Below are positions 8,803 to 17,648 of a stretch of DNA of 64,000 nt, in pieces. The notes beneath the pieces were generated by a model. That model was not told the origin of the DNA. It saw nothing but the letters and a program-made list of their open reading frames with translations, and made no database searches. The stretch is from the NCBI GenBank assembly GCA_964472785.1, contig CAYYMH010000014.1:35141-99140 (forward strand), read 5' to 3'. Each line of letters starts with the position of its first letter. Position 1 is the stretch's first letter. The position numbers and the translations under genes are program-made. The DNA comes from CAYYMH01 sp964472785 (GTDB taxonomy: Bacteria; Zhuqueibacterota; Zhuqueibacteria; Thermofontimicrobiales; Thermofontimicrobiaceae).

Positions 8803-9033
8803 AAAAATCCCTCACTTTTAATTTCCGTATAATTCCAAAATTACAAACATCAAAATTAATTATAATTTACCTAAAAGTCAAGTTTTTTTTACCCTGTTCA
8901 TGTTATTTATTTTTTTATTCCGGACAAAATTATTTTAAGTACTCACATTTTTTTAAAAAACTCTATTTATCTATTTTTCATTCCTTTACCAGAACATTAA
9001 TGTTTGAGGACAAAAATATATTTCATTTTCTCT

Positions 9034-9062
9034 TTGACATTAACCTTTTTTTTCTTTATTAT
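9034..9062 (+). promoter_or_regulatory. Probable dnaA promoter
   Basis: A perfect -35 (TTGACA, 9034-9039) is followed after 17 nt by TATTAT (9057-9062), five of six matches to the -10 consensus. Transcription would begin near 9069, giving a leader of about 300 nt that contains both upstream DnaA boxes. Confidence 0.65.
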
Positions 9063-9097
9063 TAAGTATTGAAAGCTTAATCCTGATATTGAAAATT

Positions 9098-9106
9098 TGT
9101 GGATAA
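9098..9106 (-). promoter_or_regulatory. DnaA box
   Basis: TGTGGATAA is the complement of the consensus DnaA box TTATCCACA. It lies about 30 nt downstream of the predicted dnaA transcription start, a position suited to autoregulation. Confidence 0.75.
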
Positions 9107-9324
9107 CTGCATAGATGTAACTAATTCTGAATTCAATATTCCACAGTTAATCTTTATTTATTTTTCTTGCTCTGTATTTTTTTTATTATAAATCTTTTTA
9201 TATATTGTTTATATTGTTGTTATGGTTTTTTGTTTTATCCTGTAAAAAATCATAACCTTAAATATTTTTTTTCTTTTTGGATATTTATATTAATTAATGT
9301 TTTATCAAAACAATGTTAATAATT

Positions 9325-9333
9325 TGTGGATAA
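9325..9333 (-). promoter_or_regulatory. DnaA box
   Basis: A second perfect TGTGGATAA, 34 nt upstream of the dnaA start codon and inside the predicted leader. Confidence 0.75.
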
Positions 9334-9366
9334 ACCAATTAACCTTTCAACAAAGAGGATTATAAA

Positions 9367-10737
9367 ATGGCACAAAGTCATGTTGATATTTGGGAACAAT
9401 TTTTGGACACTATTAAGGGATGTATAAATGATCAGGCTTATATTACGTGGTTCAAACCAATTGTGCCTTTGAATTTTGATGGGGCTAAACTGACGTTGCA
9501 AGTGCCAAGTCAATTTTTCTATGAATTTTTAGAGGCACATTACCAACCTCTTATTCAAAAAACGATTTCTCAAATTTTGGGAAATGGCGCGTCTGTTATT
9601 TTTTCAATAGCTGGATATAACACAGAACATTTTACTGTCAATAGCAACAAAGAAAAAAATTTAACATCCACAAATCACGTAGAAGACGAAATTGACCTCA
9701 ATATTGAAAGCACACTTAACGACCGATATACCTTTGAAAGGTTCGTCGAAGGAAGCAACAATCAGTTTGCACGTGCCGCCTCAATGTCTGTTGCAGAATC
9801 TCCGGGAACAACAACGTTTAATCCTTTACTCATTTATGGAGGAGTCGGACTGGGAAAAACCCATTTAATTCAAGCGATTGGTAATCATATTCAGAAGAAA
9901 ATAAACATGCGATGTGTCTTATATGTATCCAGCGAAACATTTACATTTGATTTCATTGATTCGATTCAAAATAATAAAACGACAGAGTTCAGCAATACAT
10001 ACCGTAATGTTGATGTATTGATTGTTGACGATATTCATTTTTTCACTAATAAAGAACGTACCCAGGAAGAATTCTTTCATACATTTAATAGCTTACATCA
10101 GAAAGGGAAACAAATTGTTCTTACATCAGACCGTCCTCCCAAAGAATTAAAAGGAATTGAAGAAAGACTAATTTCTCGATTTCAGTGGGGATTAGTTGCT
10201 GACATCCAACCTCCGGATTTAGAAACGCGGATAGCGATTCTACAAAAAAAAGCCGAGGATAATAGTTTGACCGTATCAAAAGAAATCATTCAGCTTTTTG
10301 CCACGAATATCAAATCCAATATAAGAGAGTTGGAGGGCGCATTAATTCGATTATTGGCTGCTTCTTCTTTGCAGGGAAAAGATGTAACAATTGAATTGGC
10401 AAAAAGTGTTTTAAAAGATTTAAGCCTCGGTTCAAAAAAAGATTTGAGTATTGAATCAATTCAACGGATTGTTTGTGAACATTTTGAAATTCCCGAAGAC
10501 CTCATCAGAGCTAAAAACAGAAAAAAGGAGATCGCATTGGCAAGACAAATTTCCATGTTTTTGGCAAAGAAGTTGACCAATCATTCTTATAAAACAATCG
10601 GATTACATTTCGGAGGACGGGACCATTCCACGGTAATTCACGCTATTCAGTCTATCGAAAAATCAAAAAATAATGATCAAAAATTGGTCGAATCCATTAA
10701 AATACTGGAACGAAAAATTGATATTGAAAATATCTAA
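9367..10737 (+). CDS. dnaA: Chromosomal replication initiator protein DnaA
   Basis: DnaA binds oriC, melts the origin and recruits the helicase. The 456 residues comprise an N-terminal domain I (1-80, WEQFLDTIKGCI), a linker, and an AAA+ ATPase with Walker A GGVGLGKTHL near 157-166. Walker B LIVDDIHFF and sensor motifs around SRFQWGLVADI follow. The C-terminal DNA-binding domain carries the signature GGRDHSTVIHAI near 416-428. An AGAGGA ribosome site lies 6 nt before the ATG. It is the first rightward gene and is flanked by DnaA boxes on both sides. Confidence 0.98.
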   Translation: MAQSHVDIWEQFLDTIKGCINDQAYITWFKPIVPLNFDGAKLTLQVPSQFFYEFLEAHYQPLIQKTISQILGNGASVIFSIAGYNTEHFTVNSNKEKNLTSTNHVEDEIDLNIESTLNDRYTFERFVEGSNNQFARAASMSVAESPGTTTFNPLLIYGGVGLGKTHLIQAIGNHIQKKINMRCVLYVSSETFTFDFIDSIQNNKTTEFSNTYRNVDVLIVDDIHFFTNKERTQEEFFHTFNSLHQKGKQIVLTSDRPPKELKGIEERLISRFQWGLVADIQPPDLETRIAILQKKAEDNSLTVSKEIIQLFATNIKSNIRELEGALIRLLAASSLQGKDVTIELAKSVLKDLSLGSKKDLSIESIQRIVCEHFEIPEDLIRAKNRKKEIALARQISMFLAKKLTNHSYKTIGLHFGGRDHSTVIHAIQSIEKSKNNDQKLVESIKILERKIDIENI

Positions 10738-11122
10738 TTATGGTATAGCGTACTGCAAAATACAACGTTGTTTTTATTATGATGTTGTCTACTGTAAATA
10801 CAGAATTTTTGATTTGACCATCTCCAATCAATTATCAACACCGATAATTTTATGATTGCATTAAAATCTTTTTATCTTATTGACAACAAAGAAATTTAGT
10901 AGCCAAAAGATTATCAACAAATTATTCTCATTTTTTACATTACCCTATGGAATAAATTGTGGATAATATAAAAGAAATTCACAAAATAATATTCAACTCC
11001 CTTTACAGATATAATAATGAAAAAAATAATCACATATAGCTAACATTTTTTTCTGATTTATCCACCGCATTCATTTCTTTTTTGATATTAATTATATTTG
11101 AATTGGGATACCAATTTTTCAA

Positions 11123-11140
11123 TTATCAACACTATCCACA
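11123..11140 (+). promoter_or_regulatory. Tandem DnaA boxes next to the putative unwinding element
   Basis: TTATCAACA and CTATCCACA abut head to tail, each one mismatch from TTATCCACA. They directly precede trinucleotides of the CTA/TTA type at 11144-11155 and an A/T-only stretch. Confidence 0.6.
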
Positions 11141-11265
11141 TCACTATTATTACTATATATATTAAATAATATATAATAAATAATATTTATATCCTAAATT
11201 TTTATTGACTGAAGTAAATTATTGAACTCATTCTTTTTTTAAATTGTGGTTTTATAAAAAAAATA

Positions 11266-11294
11266 TTGATACTTTTATTTTATTTTTTTATATT
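11266..11294 (+). promoter_or_regulatory. Candidate dnaN promoter
   Basis: TTGATA (11266-11271), a 17-nt spacer and TATATT (11289-11294). The predicted start is near 11301, about 45 nt before the dnaN ATG. In such AT-rich DNA chance matches are possible. Confidence 0.42.
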
Positions 11295-11345
11295 TAAAGA
11301 TGTTATCTTTTGAAATAAAACCATATACCATTAAAGGAGACTAAA

Positions 11346-12482
11346 ATGCACTTTACTGTGTCCAAGAGTGTACTATTAAAAGGCCTTCAAAAAGTTGTCG
11401 GTGTTATCCCAACGAAGACCACAATACCTATTCTGGAAAACATTCTTTTGGAGTTAGCAGAAAATAAGCTAACCATAACAGGAACAGATTTGGAAATATG
11501 TATCTCAACTGAAATTGATGTAAATGGAGAAATGGACGGGTCGTGTACTGTTCCGGCCAGATCTTTGACTGAAATTCTTCGAGAGTTACCGGAGATACCA
11601 ATTAATATTCAACTGGAAGAACAGGATAAGATTACGATTAAAACGCCGAACGGATTATATCGGCTTAGTGGGCAGCCCAAAGAGGAATTTCCGAGTATTG
11701 TGCTTGAAGAAAGCGAAGGACAGGTCGAAATTGAAGCGAACCTTTTAGCTCGTATGATCGATAAAACTATATTTGCCGTTTCTACGGATGAACTACGAGC
11801 GACTCTGATGGCAGTCTATTTTCAGTTTATGGAAGAGGAATTTAGATGTGTAGCAACTGATGGTCATCGATTGGTAAAAATAAACAATTATCAAATTAAA
11901 TCACCGGATTTTCATAGAGATGTGATTGTGCCGACAAAAGCACTTTCACTGATGTTAAAAAATATCGAGTCTTTAGCCGATCCGGAGAAAACAAAAGTTA
12001 ATATTTCATTCGGTGAAAATCATATTATTTTTCGTTTGAAAGAGACGTTCGTATATTCAAAAGTTGTCGAAGGACAATATCCTAAATATGATAATGTGAT
12101 TCCGATAGATAATGACAAAAAATTAATTGTCCAAAAAGATGACCTGGCTGCTGCTGTACGGAGAGTAGATATCTTTTCCAATTCTTTCACCCACCAAATA
12201 AAATTTCAAATTGACAATGATAAAATGAATATCTTTTCAGAGGATGTGGAATTAGGCGGTGAAGGAAATGAAGAAATTAAAATAAAATATGATAGTGAAA
12301 ATATTGAGGTCGCTTACAACGGAACTTACATATTAGACATTTTAAGACACATGGACACAGAGGAAGTTGTTTTTATGCTTAAGGATTCGGTAAGTGCAGC
12401 GATTGTTACGCCTTCGACCCAACGCGAGAAAGAAGATTTAATGATGTTGATTATGCCGATTCGCCTAAAAGAGGAAAAATAA
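11346..12482 (+). CDS. dnaN: DNA polymerase III beta subunit (sliding clamp)
   Basis: DnaN forms the ring-shaped clamp that tethers DNA polymerase III. The 378-residue protein has the three-domain clamp pattern. The N-terminal segment reads MHFTVSKSVLLKGLQKVVGV with PTKTTIPILENI shortly after. A central CVATDGHRLVKI motif lies near 175, and the C-terminus is the conserved MLIMPIRL. An AAAGGAG ribosome site lies just before the ATG. It is separated from dnaA by the origin-like spacer and followed after 7 nt by recF. Confidence 0.98.
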   Translation: MHFTVSKSVLLKGLQKVVGVIPTKTTIPILENILLELAENKLTITGTDLEICISTEIDVNGEMDGSCTVPARSLTEILRELPEIPINIQLEEQDKITIKTPNGLYRLSGQPKEEFPSIVLEESEGQVEIEANLLARMIDKTIFAVSTDELRATLMAVYFQFMEEEFRCVATDGHRLVKINNYQIKSPDFHRDVIVPTKALSLMLKNIESLADPEKTKVNISFGENHIIFRLKETFVYSKVVEGQYPKYDNVIPIDNDKKLIVQKDDLAAAVRRVDIFSNSFTHQIKFQIDNDKMNIFSEDVELGGEGNEEIKIKYDSENIEVAYNGTYILDILRHMDTEEVVFMLKDSVSAAIVTPSTQREKEDLMMLIMPIRLKEEK

Positions 12483-12489
12483 GCAGCGT

Positions 12490-13605
12490 ATGCGGTTAAG
12501 CTCTGTTTCATTAGATAACTTTAGAAATTATGACCAGGCGATTTTTAAATTCGGAGAAAATAAGAATTTTATTATTGGTCAAAATGCCCAGGGAAAGAGC
12601 AATCTATTAGAGGCAATTTACTTACTATGTTTATCGAAAAGCTTTCGAACGTCCCGTGAGAAAGAAGCAATAAAATTTTCGGAATTGAGTTTTATAATTG
12701 AAGGTGAGTGCGATTTAGATGACGGAACTCGAAAAAGGGTTATTTTCCGTTATTCTAAAGAAAAAGGAAAAGAGATTTCCGTAAACAGAAAAAGATTACA
12801 TAAAATATCTGATCTCATTGGTCATTTCCCAGTTGTCCTATCCTCACCGGAAGAATATAACATAACGACAGGACCGCCATCTGAAAGAAGAAAATTTGCT
12901 GATATTCTAATTTCACAGATTAATAGAAAATATGTGCATGATCTAATAGAGTATCAACGGATCATTAAACAAAAGAATGCCATATTATCACAAAGGAAAA
13001 ATGCTGAAGTAAAAAGAAAACAGTTACTTCAACCTTGGAATGAGCGATTAATAGAAACCGGAACGAGAATTATTAATTTCCGTGAGCAATTTTCGATTCA
13101 GCTTTCTAATCTACTCGGTGATATTTATGCGAAACTGATTACTAATAGTGAGCATTTGGAATTTTCCTATAAACCAAACATAGATTATAAAAGTGAAGGT
13201 GATATCAGAAGTCAATTTGATCATCATTTAAAAAAATATGTTGTTACCGAAATCAATCTGGGATATAGTATTGTTGGTCCGCATCGGGACAATTATTCAT
13301 TTAAAATTAACGGAAAAAATATTCGCCAATACGGTTCAAGGGGGCAGCATAAAACAGTTTTAATATCATTGGCAATAGCTGAATATAATTTAATTAAAGA
13401 AATTAAAAAAGAAACACCGATAATCTTAATCGATGATTTATATTCAGAACTTGACGAAGACAGAGAAAAAAAAATTATTGATCTTTTAGATGAAAAAGGG
13501 CAAATTTTTATCACGTCAACAGAGTTGAAGCAAAATAAACTGGGTCCCGAAAACGATAAAATTTTTTATGTGAAAAATGGTCAAATTAAAGAGCAGAAGC
13601 ATTAA
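12490..13605 (+). CDS. recF: DNA replication and repair protein RecF
   Basis: RecF is an SMC-like ATPase that promotes RecA loading at gaps. The 371-residue protein opens with RLSSVSLDNFRNYDQAIFKF and Walker A GQNAQGKSNLLEAIY (about residues 31-45). It has the GPHRDNYSF motif near 261, a signature RQYGSRGQHKT near 278-288, and Walker B IILIDDLYSELDE near 313. It lies directly between dnaN and the DUF721 gene, whose ATG follows the recF stop with no gap. Confidence 0.97.
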   Translation: MRLSSVSLDNFRNYDQAIFKFGENKNFIIGQNAQGKSNLLEAIYLLCLSKSFRTSREKEAIKFSELSFIIEGECDLDDGTRKRVIFRYSKEKGKEISVNRKRLHKISDLIGHFPVVLSSPEEYNITTGPPSERRKFADILISQINRKYVHDLIEYQRIIKQKNAILSQRKNAEVKRKQLLQPWNERLIETGTRIINFREQFSIQLSNLLGDIYAKLITNSEHLEFSYKPNIDYKSEGDIRSQFDHHLKKYVVTEINLGYSIVGPHRDNYSFKINGKNIRQYGSRGQHKTVLISLAIAEYNLIKEIKKETPIILIDDLYSELDEDREKKIIDLLDEKGQIFITSTELKQNKLGPENDKIFYVKNGQIKEQKH

Positions 13606-13881
13606 ATGAATACACTAAAAGATGCATTAAATGAATTAATTAGCAATTTAGGAATAGAAAATAAAATAAATGAAAGCCAGGCTATCAACTTATGGCCTAT
13701 CATGGTAGGCAAAAATATTGCCGAGGTGAGTCAGGCTGAAAGAGTAGAAAACAAAATATTATTTGTTCATGTGACCAATAGTGTTTGGCGAAATGAATTA
13801 CTTTTTCATAAAGAGAAAATTATTGAACGATTGAATAAGAAGATTGGAAAAAGAATTATTAACGATATCAAATTTTTTTGA
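13606..13881 (+). CDS. dciA: DUF721 protein, DciA-like helicase operator
   Basis: This 91-residue protein matches the DUF721 pattern: an N-terminal helix, LWPIMVGKNIAEVSQAERVE in the middle, and VTNSVWRNELLFHKEKIIERLN near the C-terminus. DUF721 proteins include DciA, the ancestral loader or operator of the DnaB helicase in bacteria lacking DnaC or DnaI. It is directly joined to recF (stop TAA, then ATG) and precedes gyrB, a common position. Short DUF721 proteins vary, so the helicase role is inferred from family and context. Confidence 0.82.
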   Translation: MNTLKDALNELISNLGIENKINESQAINLWPIMVGKNIAEVSQAERVENKILFVHVTNSVWRNELLFHKEKIIERLNKKIGKRIINDIKFF

Positions 13882-13945
13882 ACAAAAATTACACGGTAAT
13901 TTAGATTGTTTGCAAAAAAAACATTACGTTTTCGAGAGGATGAGA

Positions 13946-15877
13946 ATGTCAGATCAATTAAAGAATATGGTGGGTAAAGATTTATCAAAGTACGATGCAA
14001 AACAAATTACGGTATTAAAGGGACTTGAAGCGGTCAGAAAAAGACCAGCAATGTACATCGGCGATGTTTCAACCCGAGGTTTACATCATTTGGTTTATGA
14101 AGTTGTTGACAATAGTATTGATGAAGCATTAGCTGGTTACTGTGATAAAATTGAAGTCATTATACACAAAGACAACAAAGTAACAGTTATTGATAATGGT
14201 CGGGGAATCCCTGTTGATATTCATCCGACACAAAAAACGTCTGCTTTGGAAGTTGTAATGACCATGTTGCATGCAGGAGGAAAATTCGATAAAAAATCTT
14301 ATAAAGTTTCTGGTGGGTTGCATGGTGTTGGTGTTTCCGTGGTCAATGCACTTGCAGAATGGTGTGAAGTTGAGGTATATAGAAATGGAAAAATTTATTA
14401 CCAGGAATATAAAATGGGTTTTCCCCAGGATAAGGTAAAGGCAAAGGGAACAATTCAAAAAACAGGTACTAAAGTCACTTTTTTGCCTGACAGATCCATA
14501 TTTAAGAAAGTGAATTTCAACTATAATATTTTATGTGAAAGACTTAGGGAGTTGGCATTTTTAAATAAAGATTTGGTAATCAAAATAAAGGACGAACGAT
14601 CAAATAAATCAGATATGTTTCGGTATAAAGGAGGAATTGTTGAGTTTGTAAAATATCTGGATCAGAACAGAGAATCATTGCAAAAGAAGGTCATTTACAT
14701 TGAAAATGAAAAAGAGGATGTACCTGTTGAGTTAGCTTTTGAATATAATACGGGATATACGGAAAATATTTTTTCTTATGTCAATAACATTCATACCATT
14801 GAAGGCGGCTCCCATTTGATTGGTTTTAAAACTGCCCTGACCAGAACATTAAATAATTATGCGATCAAAAATAAATTGCTTAAGAATGTGCAGTTCACTC
14901 TAACCGGTGAAGATGTCAGAGAAGGATTGAGCGCGATTATCAGTATTAAACATAAAGAACCTCAGTTTGAAGGACAGACAAAAACGAAATTAGGTAACAG
15001 TGAAGTAAAAGGAATTGTTGAAAGTATTGTCGGTGATGGGCTATCTTTGTACCTTGAAGAGAACCCAGCGGTTGCAAAAAAAATTCTTGAAAAATGTCTT
15101 TCAACAGCCCGTTCCAGGGAAGCTGCTCGAAAAGCGCGTGATTTGTCACGAAGGAAAACAGCGCTAAATGGCGCGGGGTTGCCCGGCAAATTAGCCGACT
15201 GCTCAATCAAAGATCCGGAACATGCAGAAATATTTTTAGTTGAGGGCGACTCTGCTGGAGGATCTGCGAAACAGGGCCGGGACAGAAGAACGCAAGCAAT
15301 ACTTCCTCTAAAGGGAAAAATTTTAAATGTTGAAAAAGCGCGATTAGATAAAATACTATCCAACACCGAAATTAGAACAATCGTCACAGCATTGGGGACA
15401 GGTATCGGATCAGATAGTTTTGACATTTCAAAACTCAGGTATTATAAAATTATTATTATGACGGACGCGGATGTGGACGGTGCTCATATTCGAACCCTGT
15501 TATTGACATTTTTCTTCAGATATATGAGAGAACTGATTGAAAAAGGACATGTCTATATCGCTCAGCCCCCCTTGTATCGCATCGCAAAAGGCAAAAAAGA
15601 ATTTTACGCCTTTGATGATGACGAGCTACACCTAATAACAAAACGACTTGGTGATAATGGAATCAATATTCAGCGATACAAAGGATTGGGAGAAATGAAT
15701 CCCGATCAGTTATGGAAAACGACAATGGATATTGAAAACAGAAGCCTGTTACAGGTAGCTATTGAAGAGGCATTTATGGCAGATGTTATCTTTTCAACAT
15801 TGATGGGAGATAATGTCGAGCCGAGAAGAAAGTTTATTGAAGAAAATGCAAAGTATGTGAAAAATTTAGATGTTTAG
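13946..15877 (+). CDS. gyrB: DNA gyrase subunit B
   Basis: GyrB is the ATPase subunit of gyrase, which introduces negative supercoils. It contains the GHKL ATPase start (GLEAVRKRPAMYIGD, then YEVVDNSIDEALAGYC) and GGLHGVGVSVVNAL. The TOPRIM motifs are EGDSAGGSAKQGRDR and TDADVDGAHIRTLLL, and the C-terminal QRYKGLGEMNPDQLW is present. The frame is open from 13844, but the preferred start is the ATG at 13946. It is 5 nt after a GAGAGGA ribosome site and gives 643 residues, the usual length. The upstream frame would overlap dciA. Confidence 0.97.
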   Translation: MSDQLKNMVGKDLSKYDAKQITVLKGLEAVRKRPAMYIGDVSTRGLHHLVYEVVDNSIDEALAGYCDKIEVIIHKDNKVTVIDNGRGIPVDIHPTQKTSALEVVMTMLHAGGKFDKKSYKVSGGLHGVGVSVVNALAEWCEVEVYRNGKIYYQEYKMGFPQDKVKAKGTIQKTGTKVTFLPDRSIFKKVNFNYNILCERLRELAFLNKDLVIKIKDERSNKSDMFRYKGGIVEFVKYLDQNRESLQKKVIYIENEKEDVPVELAFEYNTGYTENIFSYVNNIHTIEGGSHLIGFKTALTRTLNNYAIKNKLLKNVQFTLTGEDVREGLSAIISIKHKEPQFEGQTKTKLGNSEVKGIVESIVGDGLSLYLEENPAVAKKILEKCLSTARSREAARKARDLSRRKTALNGAGLPGKLADCSIKDPEHAEIFLVEGDSAGGSAKQGRDRRTQAILPLKGKILNVEKARLDKILSNTEIRTIVTALGTGIGSDSFDISKLRYYKIIIMTDADVDGAHIRTLLLTFFFRYMRELIEKGHVYIAQPPLYRIAKGKKEFYAFDDDELHLITKRLGDNGINIQRYKGLGEMNPDQLWKTTMDIENRSLLQVAIEEAFMADVIFSTLMGDNVEPRRKFIEENAKYVKNLDV

Positions 15878-15973
15878 TTAACTAATAGACGTGGATAGTA
15901 AATAGAACCACGATTAAAAGGAAGAAAATAATGAAAATGAAGAAATGATATTCCCCAAAAGGGAAAATATAAT

Positions 15974-16834
15974 ATGGAAATAACAACAGATATACGATTA
16001 GGTGACTGCAAAGATATTCTTAAAGAAGTACCGGACAACTCTGTAGATCTTATTTTTACATCACCTCCATATGCAGATCAAAGAAAAAAAACGTATGGAG
16101 GAGTATCGCCAGATAATTATGTTGAATGGTTTTTACCGATATCAAAGCAAATGCTACGTGTTCTGAAACCAGATGGAACATTTATTCTGAATATTAAAGA
16201 AAAGGTTGTTAATGGAGAAAGAAGTACTTATGTCATTGAACTAATCTTGGAAATGAGAAAACAAGGTTGGTTTTGGACAGAAGAGTTTATATGGCACAAG
16301 AAAAATTGTTATCCTGGCAAATGGCCAAATAGGTTTCGTGATGCTTGGGAAAGACTTCTACAGTTTAACAAAAACAAGAAATTTAATATGTATCAAGAAA
16401 AAGTTATGATTCCTATGGGTGATTGGGCTAAATCAAGATTAAAAAAATTAAGTGAAACAGATAAAAAAAGAGATGAGTCGAAAGTGGGGAGCGGCTTTGG
16501 AAAAAATATATCAAATTGGTTAAAAAGAGAAAAAGCATATCCAACAAATGTAATTTATCTCTCAACAGAGTGTGGTAATAAAAACCATAGTGCTGCTTTT
16601 CCTGAAGCCCTTCCAGAATGGTTTATTAAATTATTTACAAAATCTGGAGATATGGTATTAGATCCATTCATGGGATCAGGGACAACAAATTTTGTTGCAC
16701 AAAGAATGTTTAGAAATTCTATGGGAATTGAAATACAAAAGGAATACTATTACTTCGTTAAAGAAAGAATTGAACCAATCAAATCAATATTATCTGAGCC
16801 AGAAGAAAAATATGAATCAATTGGAATTAAGTAA
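15974..16834 (+). CDS. Type II DNA methyltransferase, probably N4-cytosine
   Basis: This protein transfers a methyl group from SAM to a base in a specific DNA site, protecting it from the partner endonuclease encoded next. The 286-residue protein has catalytic motif IV FTSPPY at residues 28-33 and SAM motif I LDPFMGSGTTNFVA near 228-241. The IV-before-I order is the beta class. SPPY rather than DPPY favours N4-cytosine methylation. Its stop overlaps the start of the endonuclease gene by 23 nt in another frame. It lies between gyrB and gyrA, an atypical place. The target sequence cannot be read from the protein. Confidence 0.87.
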   Translation: MEITTDIRLGDCKDILKEVPDNSVDLIFTSPPYADQRKKTYGGVSPDNYVEWFLPISKQMLRVLKPDGTFILNIKEKVVNGERSTYVIELILEMRKQGWFWTEEFIWHKKNCYPGKWPNRFRDAWERLLQFNKNKKFNMYQEKVMIPMGDWAKSRLKKLSETDKKRDESKVGSGFGKNISNWLKREKAYPTNVIYLSTECGNKNHSAAFPEALPEWFIKLFTKSGDMVLDPFMGSGTTNFVAQRMFRNSMGIEIQKEYYYFVKERIEPIKSILSEPEEKYESIGIK

Positions 16835-17561
16835 AGTTACAAATTACGTTGAAGATAACATTGGCACATTTCATAAGAAGAGAATTGATGTTCTTGATCG
16901 GTTGAAACTTAAAACGGTTTTAAAAAAGAAAAATCCATACTTATTTAAAGCAAAATATCTACTAACAGCAGAAGAAATAATTCGAAAACTGACCGATGCT
17001 TTTGTATCTTCAAATGAAGAAACTATTTTTGGAGATTGGCTTGAAGGGTTGGCAATTTTTATAAATAAAGAGGTTTACAGCGGTTGGAAATCGGGAATTA
17101 CAGGTATCGACCTTGAATTTGACAAAGAAAATATTCGCTATATAGTAAATATAAAGTCAGGTCCAAATTGGGGGAACAGTAGTCAGATTGCTAAAATGAA
17201 AGGAGATTTTGCTACAGCGATACGTTCGTTAAGAACAAGTAATTCAGGACTGAATGTCATAGCTGTTAATGGTTGTTGTTATGGAAAAGACAACAATCCA
17301 GATAAAGGTAATTACTTCAAATATTGTGGACAAGAGTTCTGGCATTTCATATCCGGACAAGAGAATCTTTATAAAGACATAATCGAGCCGCTTGGTCATA
17401 AAGCAAAAGAAAAAAATGAAATGTTTATGGAATTTTATGCCAGGATGATAAATAAATTTACAAAAGAGTTCGCAAATGATTTCTGTGATGAAAATGGAGA
17501 AATAAATTGGGGTAAACTTGTTGAATTTAACTCTGGAAAAAGAAAAAATATAATTCATTAA
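16812..17561 (+). CDS. Type II restriction endonuclease, PmeII-like family
   Basis: Partner of the preceding methyltransferase; it would cleave unmethylated target sites. The 249-residue protein resembles a family of PD-(D/E)XK-type enzymes paired with N4-cytosine methyltransferases. The recognisable blocks are GDWLEGLAIFI, GIDLEF (about 97-102), VNIKSGPNWGNSSQI (about 111-125) and VNGCCYG, then YFKYCGQEFW and IIEPLGHKAKE. The likely metal site is the aspartate/glutamate of GIDLEF plus the lysine of NIKSG. The start is placed at the ATG at 16812. A longer upstream frame to 16692 would lie wholly inside the methyltransferase gene. Confidence 0.83.
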   Translation: MNQLELSKVTNYVEDNIGTFHKKRIDVLDRLKLKTVLKKKNPYLFKAKYLLTAEEIIRKLTDAFVSSNEETIFGDWLEGLAIFINKEVYSGWKSGITGIDLEFDKENIRYIVNIKSGPNWGNSSQIAKMKGDFATAIRSLRTSNSGLNVIAVNGCCYGKDNNPDKGNYFKYCGQEFWHFISGQENLYKDIIEPLGHKAKEKNEMFMEFYARMINKFTKEFANDFCDENGEINWGKLVEFNSGKRKNIIH

Positions 17562-17648
17562 GAAGAATTTAAATGTGAAACTGTTTGTTTATCAAAGATT
17601 GGATTAATAAAGATTGTTAACTATCTATAAAAAAGAGAGAAATAAAGA

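Larger units (their letters stand above)
8803..9366. other. rpmH-dnaA divergent intergenic region
   Basis: This 564-nt, very AT-rich spacer separates the leftward and rightward gene blocks. It contains a strong rightward promoter (9034-9062), two perfect DnaA boxes (9098-9106 and 9325-9333), and weaker box-like matches such as TATTCCACA at 9137-9145. There is no coding potential beyond shadows. It may form one half of a bipartite origin with the dnaA-dnaN spacer. Confidence 0.7.
10738..11345. other. Candidate oriC in the dnaA-dnaN spacer
   Basis: This 608-nt spacer without a gene carries a cluster of DnaA-box matches. TTATCAACA occurs at 10832-10840, 10911-10919 and 11123-11131. TGTGGATAA is at 10958-10966, TTATCCACC at 11058-11066 and CTATCCACA at 11132-11140. 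The last adjacent pair is followed by CTA-TTA-TTA-CTA (11144-11155) and then about 50 nt of almost pure A/T (to 11203). This matches the box, DnaA-trio and AT-cluster order described for bacterial origin unwinding regions. The strand switch of gene direction supports an origin here or just left of dnaA. Confidence 0.72.

Noticed and set aside
14962..15426. 154-residue minus-strand frame inside gyrB
   Set aside because: Antisense shadow of the conserved TOPRIM region of gyrB; no ribosome site or recognisable protein.
15877..17623. GTTAACTA direct repeats as proof of transposition of the restriction cassette
   Set aside because: An AT-rich 8-mer can recur by chance in this composition, and no transposase or terminal inverted repeats are present; kept only as a hint.
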